A DNA stretch of 64,000 nucleotides from an uncultured Muribaculaceae bacterium (GTDB lineage Bacteria; Bacteroidota; Bacteroidia; Bacteroidales; Muribaculaceae). The first letter of the stretch is position 1. Each line of letters begins with the position of its first letter. Below, in pieces: positions 27,832 to 38,200 of the stretch. The notes under the pieces are model-generated. The model saw only the letters and a program-made list of their open reading frames with translations. It did no database searches and was not told the DNA's origin. The translations under genes were made by a program, and so were the position numbers. The stretch is taken from NCBI GenBank assembly GCA_910587235.1, contig CAJUKD010000013.1:10800-74799 (forward strand), written 5' to 3'.

Positions 27832-28896
27832 ATGTGCGCTTCGTTTTCTCCGGAAATATCGTCGGCTGTCGGTCTGGCACTGCGTAGCCGCTGTCCGTTT
27901 ATCGTCTATCGCCTGCCCGACGACGATACCGTTGTTTTCCATGCCAATCCCGGAGGAGATAATGCAGTAGCCGATTTCGGGGCGGATGTAATTGTGCAGC
28001 CTTTCGACGCCTCTCTGCCGGCGACGCATATAATAGCTGAATGCGATGCCGCGGCTTTGCTCGCACTGAATGCCCGCGGACTGCTTCCGGCGGCTCCGGC
28101 TCAGGAAGAAGCCTGTCCCAAGTCTACTTCCCGCGACGAATATCTGCGCTCGCTCTCCGCAGTAATAGATTCCTTGAGAAGGGGAGATGGGCGTAAAGTG
28201 GTGATTTCCCGTATAAAGGTGGTGGAAACACGTGACCTTGACAAGGTGGCTTTGGCTGACGCTGTATTTTCGGAGTTCAGACGTGCTTTCTGTTTTTTCT
28301 ATTATCATCCGTCTTTGGGTCTTTGGCTCGGGGCGTCGCCTGAACTGCTGCTCGGACGCGACGGATGCGGCATACTGCATACAATGGCTCTTGCAGGAAC
28401 AAGACCGGCCGGAACGTGCGCTCCGTGGGACAGAAAAAATATTGAAGAACATCGCGCTGTAACAGACTTTATTGTTGAGAAGCTGCGTTCTTGCGAATTG
28501 AAGCCGGAAGTGGGGGAATGCGCTACATTGCCTTATGGGAAAGCTATAGAACACCTCTGCACAAAGGTTTCAGCCCGGGCTTCGGATTCTTCGTCGTTCA
28601 AGCGTGTGCTTGAGGCTCTTCATCCGACGCCGGCGCTATGCGGCTACCCGGTCGGGTTCGCATTGGAGGCTATTGGTCGCGCAGAGGCTCATTGCCGGTC
28701 GTGTTATGGCGGTTATATATCGGTAGGCGATGCCGCGTATGTCAATCTGCGTTGCGCCCGTATCTATTCCGACGGATCCTGCTGCCTTTTCGCCGGAGGC
28801 GGAATAATGCCTGATTCCGATCCTGACGACGAATGGGCCGAAACCGAACGAAAAGCTTCATCTCTTCTCTCAATCATACGAAAATGCCAATATTAG
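27832..28896 (+). CDS. menF: Isochorismate synthase (MenF-like, chorismate-binding)
   Basis: Isomerises chorismate to isochorismate, the entry to menaquinone. The 354-residue protein has the chorismate-binding core: GRKVVISRIK, GASPELLL, MALAGTRPAGT, NIEEHRAVTDFI and the C-terminal YVNLRCARIY plus FAGGGIMPDSDPDDEW metal-site motif. The N-terminal half is divergent, as usual for MenF. No other men gene is nearby; instead it overlaps by 13 bp an SGNH hydrolase gene. A related role, such as siderophore precursor synthesis, is not supported by neighbours. Confidence 0.9.
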   Translation: MCASFSPEISSAVGLALRSRCPFIVYRLPDDDTVVFHANPGGDNAVADFGADVIVQPFDASLPATHIIAECDAAALLALNARGLLPAAPAQEEACPKSTSRDEYLRSLSAVIDSLRRGDGRKVVISRIKVVETRDLDKVALADAVFSEFRRAFCFFYYHPSLGLWLGASPELLLGRDGCGILHTMALAGTRPAGTCAPWDRKNIEEHRAVTDFIVEKLRSCELKPEVGECATLPYGKAIEHLCTKVSARASDSSSFKRVLEALHPTPALCGYPVGFALEAIGRAEAHCRSCYGGYISVGDAAYVNLRCARIYSDGSCCLFAGGGIMPDSDPDDEWAETERKASSLLSIIRKCQY

Positions 28897-30305
28897 ATTC
28901 ACAGGAACCGTCGCAGTCGTCGGCACGCCATGCAATGGCGGTAGCTGTACTCTCTGTCGTTATCCTTCTGTTGCTTCAGGCGGTTCCGTGGGGAAGCCTG
29001 ACCGGCAACAGGCTTAAAGATTTCAATCTTTTCGCTGATATATTTCCCCATGAAACAAGCTATGAACCCATCGCAGCCGCTACCGATATCGATCCGGAAC
29101 TGCAAAGCTATATGGAAGAGAGCACGCTTGAAAGCGAGGCGGCAGAGCCGGAAGCTTATGCTGAATCCGTTGTCGTGCCGCAATTTACCGAGGTGCCGAG
29201 AGTCGACGGACGTGTCGTGATAGAAGATTACAGTTCCGGCGGTGACGGTATGGCTGATTTCCGTGCGGCTTTGGCTTCGGCAACAGAACGTCTTGTCAGA
29301 GTGGCTGTACTTGGCGATTCGTATATCGAAGGCGATATTCTTGTTCAGGATCTGCGACGCCTGTTCCGGCTGCGTTTCGGCGGAAATGGGGTGGGGTATA
29401 TGGCCATGCACTCCGAATTTCCCGGTTTCCGTCGGTCGGTAAGACAGTCGGACAGCGGTTGGAAAGCAATAGATGTGCGCACGATGCGCAATTCGGATAC
29501 TTTGCGCACGATAGCGGGTGAGTATGCGCGTGTCGATGGCGTCAAAGCTAAAAGCCGTTTTGAAGGAAGCGGCCGGCCGGACGTGTCGAACTCGTCATGG
29601 AGCCGTTCGCGTTTCGCTTTTATTTCTACAGACTCAGGCAGTGTCACACTGACAATAGACGGACTTCCTCCGCAGACGTATCCGTGCGGCAATGCGGGGA
29701 AATTGCAGGTTCTGTCGCTCGACGGCCCAACGTCATCATTTACCGTCGAGTCCGATGTTCCGGGCTTGAGGGCGCTTGGTGTCTGGCTGGACGCTGCGAC
29801 AGGGGTGGCGGTCGACTGCATGTCGCAGCGTGGAAATTCCGGTGTGGGACTCAGGCGTACGGACAAAAGGCTGACGGATGCCATGTCGCACCATGTTTCT
29901 TATGACCTTATTATAATGGAATACGGCATGAACGCTCTTTCCGCCGAGCAGAAAGAATACGGAGGCTATTCGGCCGGAATAGCCGAGTCGATAAGCCGTC
30001 TGCAAGAGCTTTATCCGGATGCTTCCCTGTTGCTGATGGGTGTCGGCGACCGTGGTTTTAAGGATGGGGCGGCAGTGAAGTCCTTGCCGACATGTTCTGC
30101 TCTGGTCGAGGCTCAGCGGAATGCGGCACGACGTTGCGGAGTCATGTTCTTTGATACGCGCGCGGCTCAGGGGGGCGAAGGAGGCGTGGTGGAATGGCGT
30201 AAGCGCGGTCTTGTCAATGCCGACTATATACACCTTAACCATGACGGCGGAGCCGCGCTTGCAGAAGAACTGTTTTTCGCCATAATGAATTCGGTCGATG
30301 AATAG
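28884..30305 (+). CDS. SGNH/GDSL-type hydrolase, membrane-anchored
   Basis: The 473-residue protein has one N-terminal membrane helix (about residues 18-37). A long acidic linker follows, then an SGNH hydrolase domain with the nucleophile block AVLGDSYIEGD (Ser146) and the late DYIHLNHDG with catalytic Asp/His. Such periplasmic domains act as esterases or as acetyl-transfer partners of MBOAT enzymes. No MBOAT gene is visible nearby, so the role is open. The ATG at 28884 overlaps the isochorismate synthase stop, and its own end overlaps by 8 bp the next SGNH gene. The two look like a functional pair. Confidence 0.84.
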   Translation: MPILDSQEPSQSSARHAMAVAVLSVVILLLLQAVPWGSLTGNRLKDFNLFADIFPHETSYEPIAAATDIDPELQSYMEESTLESEAAEPEAYAESVVVPQFTEVPRVDGRVVIEDYSSGGDGMADFRAALASATERLVRVAVLGDSYIEGDILVQDLRRLFRLRFGGNGVGYMAMHSEFPGFRRSVRQSDSGWKAIDVRTMRNSDTLRTIAGEYARVDGVKAKSRFEGSGRPDVSNSSWSRSRFAFISTDSGSVTLTIDGLPPQTYPCGNAGKLQVLSLDGPTSSFTVESDVPGLRALGVWLDAATGVAVDCMSQRGNSGVGLRRTDKRLTDAMSHHVSYDLIIMEYGMNALSAEQKEYGGYSAGIAESISRLQELYPDASLLLMGVGDRGFKDGAAVKSLPTCSALVEAQRNAARRCGVMFFDTRAAQGGEGGVVEWRKRGLVNADYIHLNHDGGAALAEELFFAIMNSVDE

Positions 30306-31551
30306 GTGTGTTTTATTTATTGTTTTTTTCTTGTCGGTCCTGTATTCTTCGGCCGACGATGCGCAGAATGAAGTGAGGGAGAATCCGCGCATAGAAAACA
30401 ACGGCGCGGACAATCCTGTCGACCTGTCCTTGTATCCGTTCATTGATAAAAAGGCAAATGAGATCAGTCTGAACGGTGCGGATTGGAGCGCATTGCGACG
30501 CAGCTATTCCGGAGCATTTGGAGAGGGGCGTGATCTTTTCACCGTCTTGCATCTGGGCGATTCGCATATCCAGGCAGATTTCTCGACATCCGTTCTTCGC
30601 GCGCGGCTTTCATCTTTGTGCGGATCGGCGGGGCGTGGGTTGCTTGTCCCGTTTCGTGCCGCCGGTACCAATGAGCCGCTTGACTACAGCATAAGCATAA
30701 GTCCGGCGGATTATGTGGCATCGCGCCTGCTGCGCCAGCCTTGGGAAAGCGACATGCCCTTTACCGGCATAGGTATCGCTCCGATGTCGGAGGAATTTAC
30801 CGTTACGATAAGCTGCCGCAGCGCTTTTGACCGTATGCGTTTCTTTTTTCTCGGTTCTGTTCCGGCGGTGCGTTCGGTTATTTCCAAGGAAAAAGGGCCT
30901 TTGGTATTCGCATATTCGGAAACGGAGTCGCCGGCTTTGTTGCTGCCGGAAGCGGTTTCGTCGGTAGAAGTGACATTTTCCGGAAGGGGATGCACATTCG
31001 GAGCTGTCGAAGTAGCCAATGGCTCGGCCGGGGTGCTTGTCCACGGACTCGGCAACAATGGTGCGACATTCAGCAGCTATAATACAATAGGCGGGTTCGC
31101 GGAAGCAGTGTCCACCCTTACCCCCGACCTGTATATCATCAGTCTTGGGACGAACGAGGCTTTCAGTACTGTCAGCGAAGAAGGGATGAAAGCCTCGATG
31201 GATGTCCTTCTGTCGTCCATACGCCGTGCTGATCCGGAAGCTCGGGTTTTGCTTACCACTCCGGCCGAATGTTTCCGTAGAGTCCGTCGCCGCGGACGTC
31301 GTCGCGGCCCTATGGTTGTCAACCATAAAGTGGCGCAGATGCGTCGTGTCATGCTCGATTACGCTGTTGCCCATTCCATCCCTCTCTACGACTGGTACGC
31401 CGTGTCAGGAGGGAGCGGGTCGGCGGCAAAGCGCAAGTCGGCAGGCCTTCTTGGTGCTGATGGAATACATGATACAGCCATAGGCTATAGGCTTGCCGGC
31501 AGTCTGCTTGCCGAAGCGCTCGAATCGGCTTTGAGTGAAAAATGCCGGTGA
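30298..31551 (+). CDS. SGNH/GDSL-type hydrolase, exported
   Basis: The 417-residue protein begins with a signal peptide (CVLFIVFFLSVLYSS). Its SGNH domain starts with VLHLGDSHIQAD (Ser89); the closing Asp/His block is GADGIHDTAIGYRLAG, and an intermediate GTNEAF provides the Asn block. A beta-rich insert between about residues 120 and 260 resembles that of the preceding SGNH protein, suggesting they are distant paralogues. It overlaps the upstream gene by 8 bp and ends the operon. The acyl substrate is unknown. Confidence 0.84.
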   Translation: MNRCVLFIVFFLSVLYSSADDAQNEVRENPRIENNGADNPVDLSLYPFIDKKANEISLNGADWSALRRSYSGAFGEGRDLFTVLHLGDSHIQADFSTSVLRARLSSLCGSAGRGLLVPFRAAGTNEPLDYSISISPADYVASRLLRQPWESDMPFTGIGIAPMSEEFTVTISCRSAFDRMRFFFLGSVPAVRSVISKEKGPLVFAYSETESPALLLPEAVSSVEVTFSGRGCTFGAVEVANGSAGVLVHGLGNNGATFSSYNTIGGFAEAVSTLTPDLYIISLGTNEAFSTVSEEGMKASMDVLLSSIRRADPEARVLLTTPAECFRRVRRRGRRRGPMVVNHKVAQMRRVMLDYAVAHSIPLYDWYAVSGGSGSAAKRKSAGLLGADGIHDTAIGYRLAGSLLAEALESALSEKCR

Positions 31552-31615
31552 ACTTTTTTTGCTTTTTTTAATAAATAAAGTGCGGGCATCCGTCCTGTGT
31601 TTGTCGAAGAAAGGC

Positions 31616-31623
31616 TAAATTTG
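31616..31623 (+). promoter_or_regulatory. -7 element of the sugar transporter gene
   Basis: TAAATTTG, 95 bp before the ATG at 31719, implying a leader of about 90 nt. The -33 element is not clear. Confidence 0.45.
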
Positions 31624-31718
31624 CAAAGAGATTATAACATGCGTAGATACGCCTGCCTTTGGGCACAGGCTGTATTTGTCAAGCCAAAAAAAATTACACT
31701 TTAACATCGTACCGCTAA

Positions 31719-33377
31719 ATGGAAAAACGCGATTTAAGCTTCTGGAAATTATGGAATCTCAGTTTCGGATTCTTCGGGGTTCAGATAGCTTTCGCCCTTC
31801 AAAGCTCGCAGGTTAGCCGAATATTCGCCACAATCGGAGCTGATCCCCATGACCTCAGTTACTTCTGGATATTACCGCCTCTTATGGGCATGATCGTCCA
31901 GCCTATAGTCGGAAGTGCTTCTGACCGCACTTGGAACCGTCTTGGCCGTCGTCTGCCTTATCTGGTGCTTGGCGCTTTGGTCGCCATAGTTGTCATGTGC
32001 TTTCTGCCCAATGCCGGTTCTCTTGGTTTAGGTATCTCGCAGGCCATAATTTTCGGTCTTGTGATGCTTATGCTCCTCGACACCTCCATCAATATGGCCA
32101 TGCAGCCCTTCAAGATGCTTGTAGGCGATTCCGTCAACGAAAAACAGAAAGGACTGGCATATTCGATACAGAGTTTCCTGTGCAATGCCGGATCGGTTGT
32201 CGGTTATCTTGCTCCTTTCTGCCTTGCATATTTTCTGAGCAATACAGCTCCGTCGGGCGAAGTGCCACAGACGGTTACGTGGGCTTTCTATATAGGGGCC
32301 GCCATCCTTTTGCTATGCGTTGTCTATACACTTGTCTTTGTCCGGGAGATGCCGCCTGCCGAATATGCCGCATTCCATGGAATAAAGCCGGATAAAAAAG
32401 ACGACAGGAAAAAGAACGGAAACGTGTTCGCGCTTTTACGCCGTGCGCCCAAGGTGTTCTGGACAGTCGGGCTTGTGCAGTTCTTCTGCTGGGCGGCATT
32501 CATGTATATGTGGACCTACACTACAGAGGCGATAGCCAATCAGGCCTACGATACACCCGTATCAGAGAAAATCGACGGACTGCGTATCGACGGAAAGGAC
32601 TATACTTTCAAGAATCTTTTTGCAGGCAATACACCGCTGGTTCTTGACGGACGCCAGGTAGTGGCCGACGGTTACGATTTCTCCGCAGCCGGAACTCTTA
32701 CCGCCGCCAATATCGCAATCCTTCCCGAAGACGGCGGCGAATATTATCTTGACGAAACCGAAACACTGCCTGCTCTTTCTTCCGCTTCCAAAGTGGAATT
32801 TATTGAACACCGCATACTCAATCCGGCCAGCGAGGAATATCAGAAAGCCGGTAACAACAACGGCACATTGCTTGCCATCCAAGGTATAGTCGCGGTGCTG
32901 TGGGCTATAGCCCTTTCGCGCTTCCGCAATCGCCGCCTGGCTTATTCGCTCAGTCTGTTGATCGGTGCCGCCGGTTTTGTTTCCGTGTTCTTCAGCCATA
33001 ACATGGTGCTGCTCAGTATAGGTTACGGTCTTGCCGGATGCGCCTGGGCATCGATGCTGGCCATGCCGTTCACAATTCTGACAAATGCTCTCTCGGGTGA
33101 CAATATAGGTACTTATCTCGGACTGTTCAACTGTACCATCTGCCTGCCGCAGATCATAGCGTCGGTCTTTGGCGGTATCATACTCAAGGCCATGCCGCTC
33201 ACGGCGTCCGGAGTGCCTAATTCACCGGCTATGATACTTGTTTCCGGCATTCTCCTTTTCTGCGGTGCTATTGCAGTATGGAATATAAAGGAAACATTCG
33301 GCAGCCGGAAAGAGTCTGCATCCGAAGTTGAGACCGATATGCTTAAAACCCGGATTGGAACAGATGCCGATATATAA
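31719..33377 (+). CDS. MFS transporter, SLC45-like sugar:cation symporter
   Basis: The 552-residue protein has twelve hydrophobic segments. The N-terminal motif LSFGFFGVQIAFALQSSQVSRIF and the loop RTWNRLGRRLPYLVLGAL mark the SLC45/GPH-like maltose-sucrose branch of the major facilitator superfamily. A soluble insert of about 110 residues (about 275-385) lies between the two halves. Members in Bacteroidota are annotated as maltose transporters of the inner membrane. The neighbours (serine dehydratase and flavodoxin) do not indicate a sugar pathway. The gene ends 2 bp before the serine dehydratase start, so they are co-transcribed. Confidence 0.88.
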   Translation: MEKRDLSFWKLWNLSFGFFGVQIAFALQSSQVSRIFATIGADPHDLSYFWILPPLMGMIVQPIVGSASDRTWNRLGRRLPYLVLGALVAIVVMCFLPNAGSLGLGISQAIIFGLVMLMLLDTSINMAMQPFKMLVGDSVNEKQKGLAYSIQSFLCNAGSVVGYLAPFCLAYFLSNTAPSGEVPQTVTWAFYIGAAILLLCVVYTLVFVREMPPAEYAAFHGIKPDKKDDRKKNGNVFALLRRAPKVFWTVGLVQFFCWAAFMYMWTYTTEAIANQAYDTPVSEKIDGLRIDGKDYTFKNLFAGNTPLVLDGRQVVADGYDFSAAGTLTAANIAILPEDGGEYYLDETETLPALSSASKVEFIEHRILNPASEEYQKAGNNNGTLLAIQGIVAVLWAIALSRFRNRRLAYSLSLLIGAAGFVSVFFSHNMVLLSIGYGLAGCAWASMLAMPFTILTNALSGDNIGTYLGLFNCTICLPQIIASVFGGIILKAMPLTASGVPNSPAMILVSGILLFCGAIAVWNIKETFGSRKESASEVETDMLKTRIGTDADI

Positions 33378-33379
33378 AA

Positions 33380-34579
33380 ATGGAATCATTACGTCAGTTA
33401 TATAAGATAGGAAACGGACCGTCGAGTTCCCATACGATGGGACCGCGCAAAGCCGCGCAACACTTCGCGGAGCATTACGGTTCGGGTGCCGTCCGTTTTG
33501 AAGTCACTCTTTACGGCGCCCTTGCGGCGACCGGCAAGGGGCACCTTACGGATCAGGCCATACTCGGAATTCTTTCACCGATCGCGCCTACGGAGATTCT
33601 GTGGAAACCGGAAACCGTACTTGATTTTCACACAAACGGTATGACATTCCGCTCGTTCGGAGCCTCCGGACAGGAGCTTGCGTCGTGGACGGTCTATTCA
33701 ATAGGCGGAGGTGATATTGTGGAAGAGGGGCAGGACCGTACGCCGACACAGTCTATCTATCCGCTGACAAAAATAAAGGACATACAGAAGTTCTGCGAAG
33801 AAAGCGGAACAAGCTACTGGGAATATGTCGACAAGATTGAAGGTGCCGGAATATGGGATTATCTGGCCGAGGTCTGGACGGTAATGAAAGAAGCCGTCGA
33901 ACGTGGCATAGAGGCTGAGGGCGTGCTTCCCGGAGGACTCGGTGTGCGCCGTAAGGCTGTCAGCTATTACGTTCATGCGGCCGGTTATAACAGTTCGCTG
34001 AAAAGCAGGGGGCTGGTCTATGCCTATGCGTTGGCCGTGTCGGAAGAGAATGCCTCAGGAGGTCGTATCGTGACAGCTCCTACATGCGGTTCGTGCGGCA
34101 TTGTTCCCGCGGTTCTGTATCATCTGCATAATTCCAAGGGCTTCAGTGAAAAGCGCATCCTTCGCGCTCTGGCTACTGCCGGCCTGTTCGGTAATGTGGT
34201 AAAATACAACGCTTCCGTTTCAGGTGCGGAGGTCGGATGCCAGGGAGAAGTTGGGGTGGCCTGTGCCATGGCTGCTGCGGCGGCTTCACAACTTTTCGGT
34301 GGTACGCCGGCCCAAATAGAATATTCGGCGGAAATGGGACTTGAGCATCATCTCGGACTTACTTGCGACCCTGTGTGCGGACTTGTCCAGATTCCATGTA
34401 TAGAGCGCAACGCTTATGCTGCTGCCCGTGCGTTGGATGCAAATCTGTATGCAGCTTTTTCAGACGGACGGCATCGGGTCGATTTCGACCGCATTGTGGA
34501 AGTGATGAAACAGACAGGCCACGACATTCCTTCCCTGTATAAGGAAACAGCGTTGGGCGGTCTGGCCGCAATAAAATGA
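33380..34579 (+). CDS. L-serine ammonia-lyase (serine dehydratase, iron-sulfur type)
   Basis: Deaminates L-serine to pyruvate and ammonia. The 399-residue single-chain enzyme joins the beta domain (GNGPSSSHTMGPRKAA at the N-terminus) and the alpha domain. The alpha domain carries iron-sulfur cysteines in TAPTCGSCGIVPAV and CDPVCGLVQIPCIERN. It is shorter than E. coli SdaA (454 residues). It starts 2 bp after the sugar transporter gene and may form an amino acid catabolic unit with it and the flavodoxin (inference). Confidence 0.94.
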   Translation: MESLRQLYKIGNGPSSSHTMGPRKAAQHFAEHYGSGAVRFEVTLYGALAATGKGHLTDQAILGILSPIAPTEILWKPETVLDFHTNGMTFRSFGASGQELASWTVYSIGGGDIVEEGQDRTPTQSIYPLTKIKDIQKFCEESGTSYWEYVDKIEGAGIWDYLAEVWTVMKEAVERGIEAEGVLPGGLGVRRKAVSYYVHAAGYNSSLKSRGLVYAYALAVSEENASGGRIVTAPTCGSCGIVPAVLYHLHNSKGFSEKRILRALATAGLFGNVVKYNASVSGAEVGCQGEVGVACAMAAAAASQLFGGTPAQIEYSAEMGLEHHLGLTCDPVCGLVQIPCIERNAYAAARALDANLYAAFSDGRHRVDFDRIVEVMKQTGHDIPSLYKETALGGLAAIK

Positions 34580-34615
34580 TATTTTTGCCGAGTCCGGCAA
34601 AACTCCTTTGTAATT

Positions 34616-34653
34616 GAGCTTGTTTCTATTTTGAAATAAATGGAAACAAGCTC
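34616..34653. promoter_or_regulatory. 11-bp perfect inverted repeat before flavodoxin
   Basis: GAGCTTGTTTC at 34616-34626 and its exact reverse complement at 34643-34653, with a 16-bp centre containing TATTTTG, a -7-like element. It lies 7 bp before the flavodoxin ATG. Dyad symmetry over a likely promoter suggests an operator; no U-tract follows, so a terminator is unlikely. Confidence 0.5.
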
Positions 34654-34660
34654 AAAAATT

Positions 34661-35161
34661 ATGAAAAAAGCAGGCATATTTTACGGCTCTACAACAGGAA
34701 CTACAGCCGAGGTGGCAAAAAAACTCGCATCATTGCTTGGTATCGATGCGGTCGATGTACACGACGTGGCATCTTCTTCACCTTCGGAACTCGGCGATTA
34801 TGAAACACTCTATCTCGGATCCTCGACATGGGGGTCGGGTGAAGTTCAGGATGACTGGTATGATTTTCTCGACGGTGCGTCGGCGCTGAATCTGAACGGA
34901 CACCGTATCGCTCTCTTCGGATGTGGCGATGAAACGATGTCCGATACGTTCTGCGCTGCCCTCGGGGTGATGTACCATCGTCTGAAGCCGACAGGAGCCG
35001 GTTTTATAGGTGAATATCCGGCCGATTGTTATGATTTCACGGATTCTGAAGCGCGTCTGCCGGATGGCCGCATGGCGGGGCTTGCGCTCGATGAAGTGAA
35101 TCATCCCGAACTTACCGACAAGCGTCTGCGCGAGTGGATAGCATCGTTACCCTCAGTCTGA
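34661..35161 (+). CDS. Flavodoxin
   Basis: A small FMN electron carrier. The 166-residue product has the FMN phosphate loop FYGSTTGTTAEVAKKLA, the aromatic-flanked LGSSTWGSGEVQDDW loop and a late GCGDETMSDTFC loop. Its length fits long-chain flavodoxins. The ATG at 34661 is used because an upstream in-frame ATG at 34640 lies inside the inverted repeat. It probably supplies electrons to iron-sulfur enzymes; no specific partner adjoins it except the iron-sulfur serine dehydratase 81 bp upstream. Confidence 0.94.
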   Translation: MKKAGIFYGSTTGTTAEVAKKLASLLGIDAVDVHDVASSSPSELGDYETLYLGSSTWGSGEVQDDWYDFLDGASALNLNGHRIALFGCGDETMSDTFCAALGVMYHRLKPTGAGFIGEYPADCYDFTDSEARLPDGRMAGLALDEVNHPELTDKRLREWIASLPSV

Positions 35162-35175
35162 ACAAAAACGGAATA

Positions 35176-35240
35176 AAAAGCCCTGCAAAGGTCGGCCGAC
35201 GGCTTGTGCCGTAAATCGCGGTCGCCTTTGCAGGGCTTTT
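35176..35240. terminator. Bidirectional terminator between flavodoxin and the type IX cargo gene
   Basis: A perfect 16-bp stem (AAAAGCCCTGCAAAGG at 35176-35191 with its complement at 35225-35240) encloses a 33-nt loop. T runs flank both sides. It separates convergent genes and can act in both directions. Confidence 0.85.
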
Positions 35241-35276
35241 GTTTTATTGTCCGTCGGTTTGTGACGGGGGTGTCGG

Positions 35277-38200
35277 TCAGTGTACCACTACTTTCGTGAC
35301 GGTGTTTTCACCGGATATTTTTATGATGTATATACCGGCGGGAAGTGTCATTTTTTCATAGCCGGACAGGCAGTCGACAGCGGCGGAGATTTTGCCGTCG
35401 GGACTGTAGATGACAGCGCTCTGACCGTTGTAACCTTTGATGACAACATGACCCGCTTCACCGTTCACACTGCCTGAGGCGGAGAGCGTACTGCCGGCAC
35501 CGCTTGTCAGGCTGACGACGGTGTTGGACAATGGATGTTCGGTGCTTTCAGAGCCGGTTGTCGTCACGACGGCCACATTGAACCTGTCGCCTGATTTTAC
35601 TGCGGCATATTTGTAAGCGGTATCCTTGGTGTCGGCAATCTTTTCGCCGTTGCAGTATATATTATATCCTGTAATTTCGGCGTCGGTCAGCGGCGAGTAG
35701 AAAATGTCGTCGAGGCAGATTCCGAAAATGTCTTCACAACGGTAGTGGAATGCGAAGTAACGGGCGTCGGCAGGCAGTGTCACTTCAAGCGGATTCCATG
35801 CTATGCGAGCCTGCGAGAAAGTCTTCAACAAGATGAAATCCTCGGGAGAGCGGCCGGTGGATGAGTAGAGTACATCTATTGACTCTGCCCCGTATTCCTC
35901 GGAAAGGATGTTCAGTCGGAAGCTGACTTTAGAGCCGCCTGTGACTTCAGGTGAAATCAGCCAGTCGTCGGCAGGACCGTTTTCGGGGGTGACGGCCATA
36001 AAATATTTGCTACCGCTGTAGGCCGGTATTACCGAAGCGGCAGGAAGAGCTTCGGTATCAATTACCTGGAATGCTTTCGGCTCGTATTCGCCGGGGATAG
36101 AAACTCCTATACCGTATACATCGTTTCCGTCGCGATCGATGTTGAGCCACGGGCCGATTTCAGTGGCGTAGGTGAACGCTTCATAGTCTTCGATGTCGTC
36201 ATTGCCTGTCAGTTTTATTTCAGGCGTGCTCCAGCTCAGAACTATTCCTCCGTCAGGCGTGCTTTCGCCTTTGAGGTCGAGCACAACCGGTCGGTTTCCC
36301 GGTGTGATTGTCACTTCGGTTTCGGCAACGTTATCGTCGGGTATCTGGTCGGTGTAATCGACAAGTTCGAAACGGAGCGTGTGCGTGCCTACGTGGTCGG
36401 CGGTCGGTGTGAATGTATAGGAGAAGTGCGACGTAACTCCGGGAGCAATCTTCGGGTTTGCTATTGTCGCGTCCGCATCAAGTTCGGTTGAACCTAGTGT
36501 ACATCTCATTTCCGGCAGAGTCAGAGCTGTTTCGCTCTGGTTGGTGATGTTGCCGATGACGGTATACGATTCTCCTACGATCATTTCGTCGCTGCACCGC
36601 AGTGTTGCCTGAAGCTGTTTCTCGAATATGTTCTTTACCGAGTACGACTTCAGGATGAATGCTTCCGAGCCACCTCCGAATTCTATTTCGATGAAGAAAT
36701 TAACCCAGGCTTTGCCAAGTAGCGATGCGGGCAGGTCGAATGTGATGTCTTTCCATTCATTGCCGCTATGTGCTTCGATTTCGCCTACCGGAATGTCGTC
36801 GGAACCGTATGTGCGTGCATATATTCTGGCTGCGGGAGTACTTGCGGCGGAGAATACCGACAAGCTGAGGCTTGCCGCGGGTGATGATGCTGTGGAGAAT
36901 TTCGGAAGAGCCAGACGGGCATATTTAGATGCTTCGTCGGGAGTATTGACACAGAAGAGTGCCTTCATGTTTTTGCCTGATAGTGCCGGCAATAGCAGAC
37001 CCGGATCATCGAGGAACCAGTTGCCGGAATATTCTTCGGTCGGAGTCGGCGTGATGACGGGTGTGTACATATACCGTCCGGTGGAGAAGTCATCGGCCAT
37101 AGGCAGTGGATATGGTACGCCCAACACGTCGTAGGTCAGTCCGGTGAGCGACATGCCTTTGTCGTTTACCGCGGCCACGGCAATGAAAGTCACATCCTGC
37201 AGGGCTTTGTCGCTTGTATAGGTGTACGAGCTTACTCCGGCCGGGAGTTCGTCGAGCAGATTCCAGTATTCTCCGCTGTCGTCGAGGGCAACGTAGACAT
37301 TGTGCCTGAGTGAAGCGACATCGACAGCTCCGCCGTTCTCGCCTGTTGCCGCATCAGTCCAGTTTATCGTCATCGACATGTTGTCGTCGCTGACTGAAGA
37401 CGAAACTGTCGGGATGCCGGGTTTGTCGAAGCCGCAGTATGCGTTTATTCTGGCGCTTTCGCCATCTCCGTAGTTTTCAGAGGCGACGCGCACTTCAAAT
37501 TCGGTAAATCCGTCTTTGGCGGCTATTGTAACGCTTACGCTTTCACCCGGTTTGCCGCTTGCGGTCTGCACTGCGCCTGTCGAGGATGTGACAGTTGCTG
37601 TCAGTAGCGATTCGGGGTCAAGAGCCGCTCCGTTTATGCCGTTGAGCGGCATAGTGAAGCTTAGGGTGGCTGTCAGTTCGCCTGATTCGGCAGGTTTTGC
37701 CGACAGGTCGGTAACAGCCGCCGGAGCGTTGGCTGATTTGCCTGAGTCGGCGATGCCTACACCATATACCGACAAGGTGTGGGCGTCGGCGTTCGATTTA
37801 CGGTGTATGCCTATGATGTAGCTGCCGGCTTCGGGTGCTATGTATTCGGCAGAGAATTCTTCATAGAGGAAAGAATTCATTCCCGTCTTTTCCACAAGGA
37901 CGGTCATGGCTTCGGGGATAGCCTCGTTGCCTATGCAGATTTCGAAATCTTCCGGGAAGCGTTCGAGGTAGGCGCGAACGGAAGCTTTCACCTTATATAT
38001 GCGTGTGGCGTCGGCTATGGCTACTTTGGGGAAGAATATCCAGGCGTCGGAGCTTTTGCCGTCGGCAGTGCGGCACACCATGGCGCCTTTGCCGTTGTCG
38101 GCTCCGGTGTTATATTCCCAGTTGATTCCGCTTGAATTTGCGTCGAGGGTAGTGAGAGTTTCGAATTCGCCAAGCGACGGACGCATCTCGAAAGGAAGCG

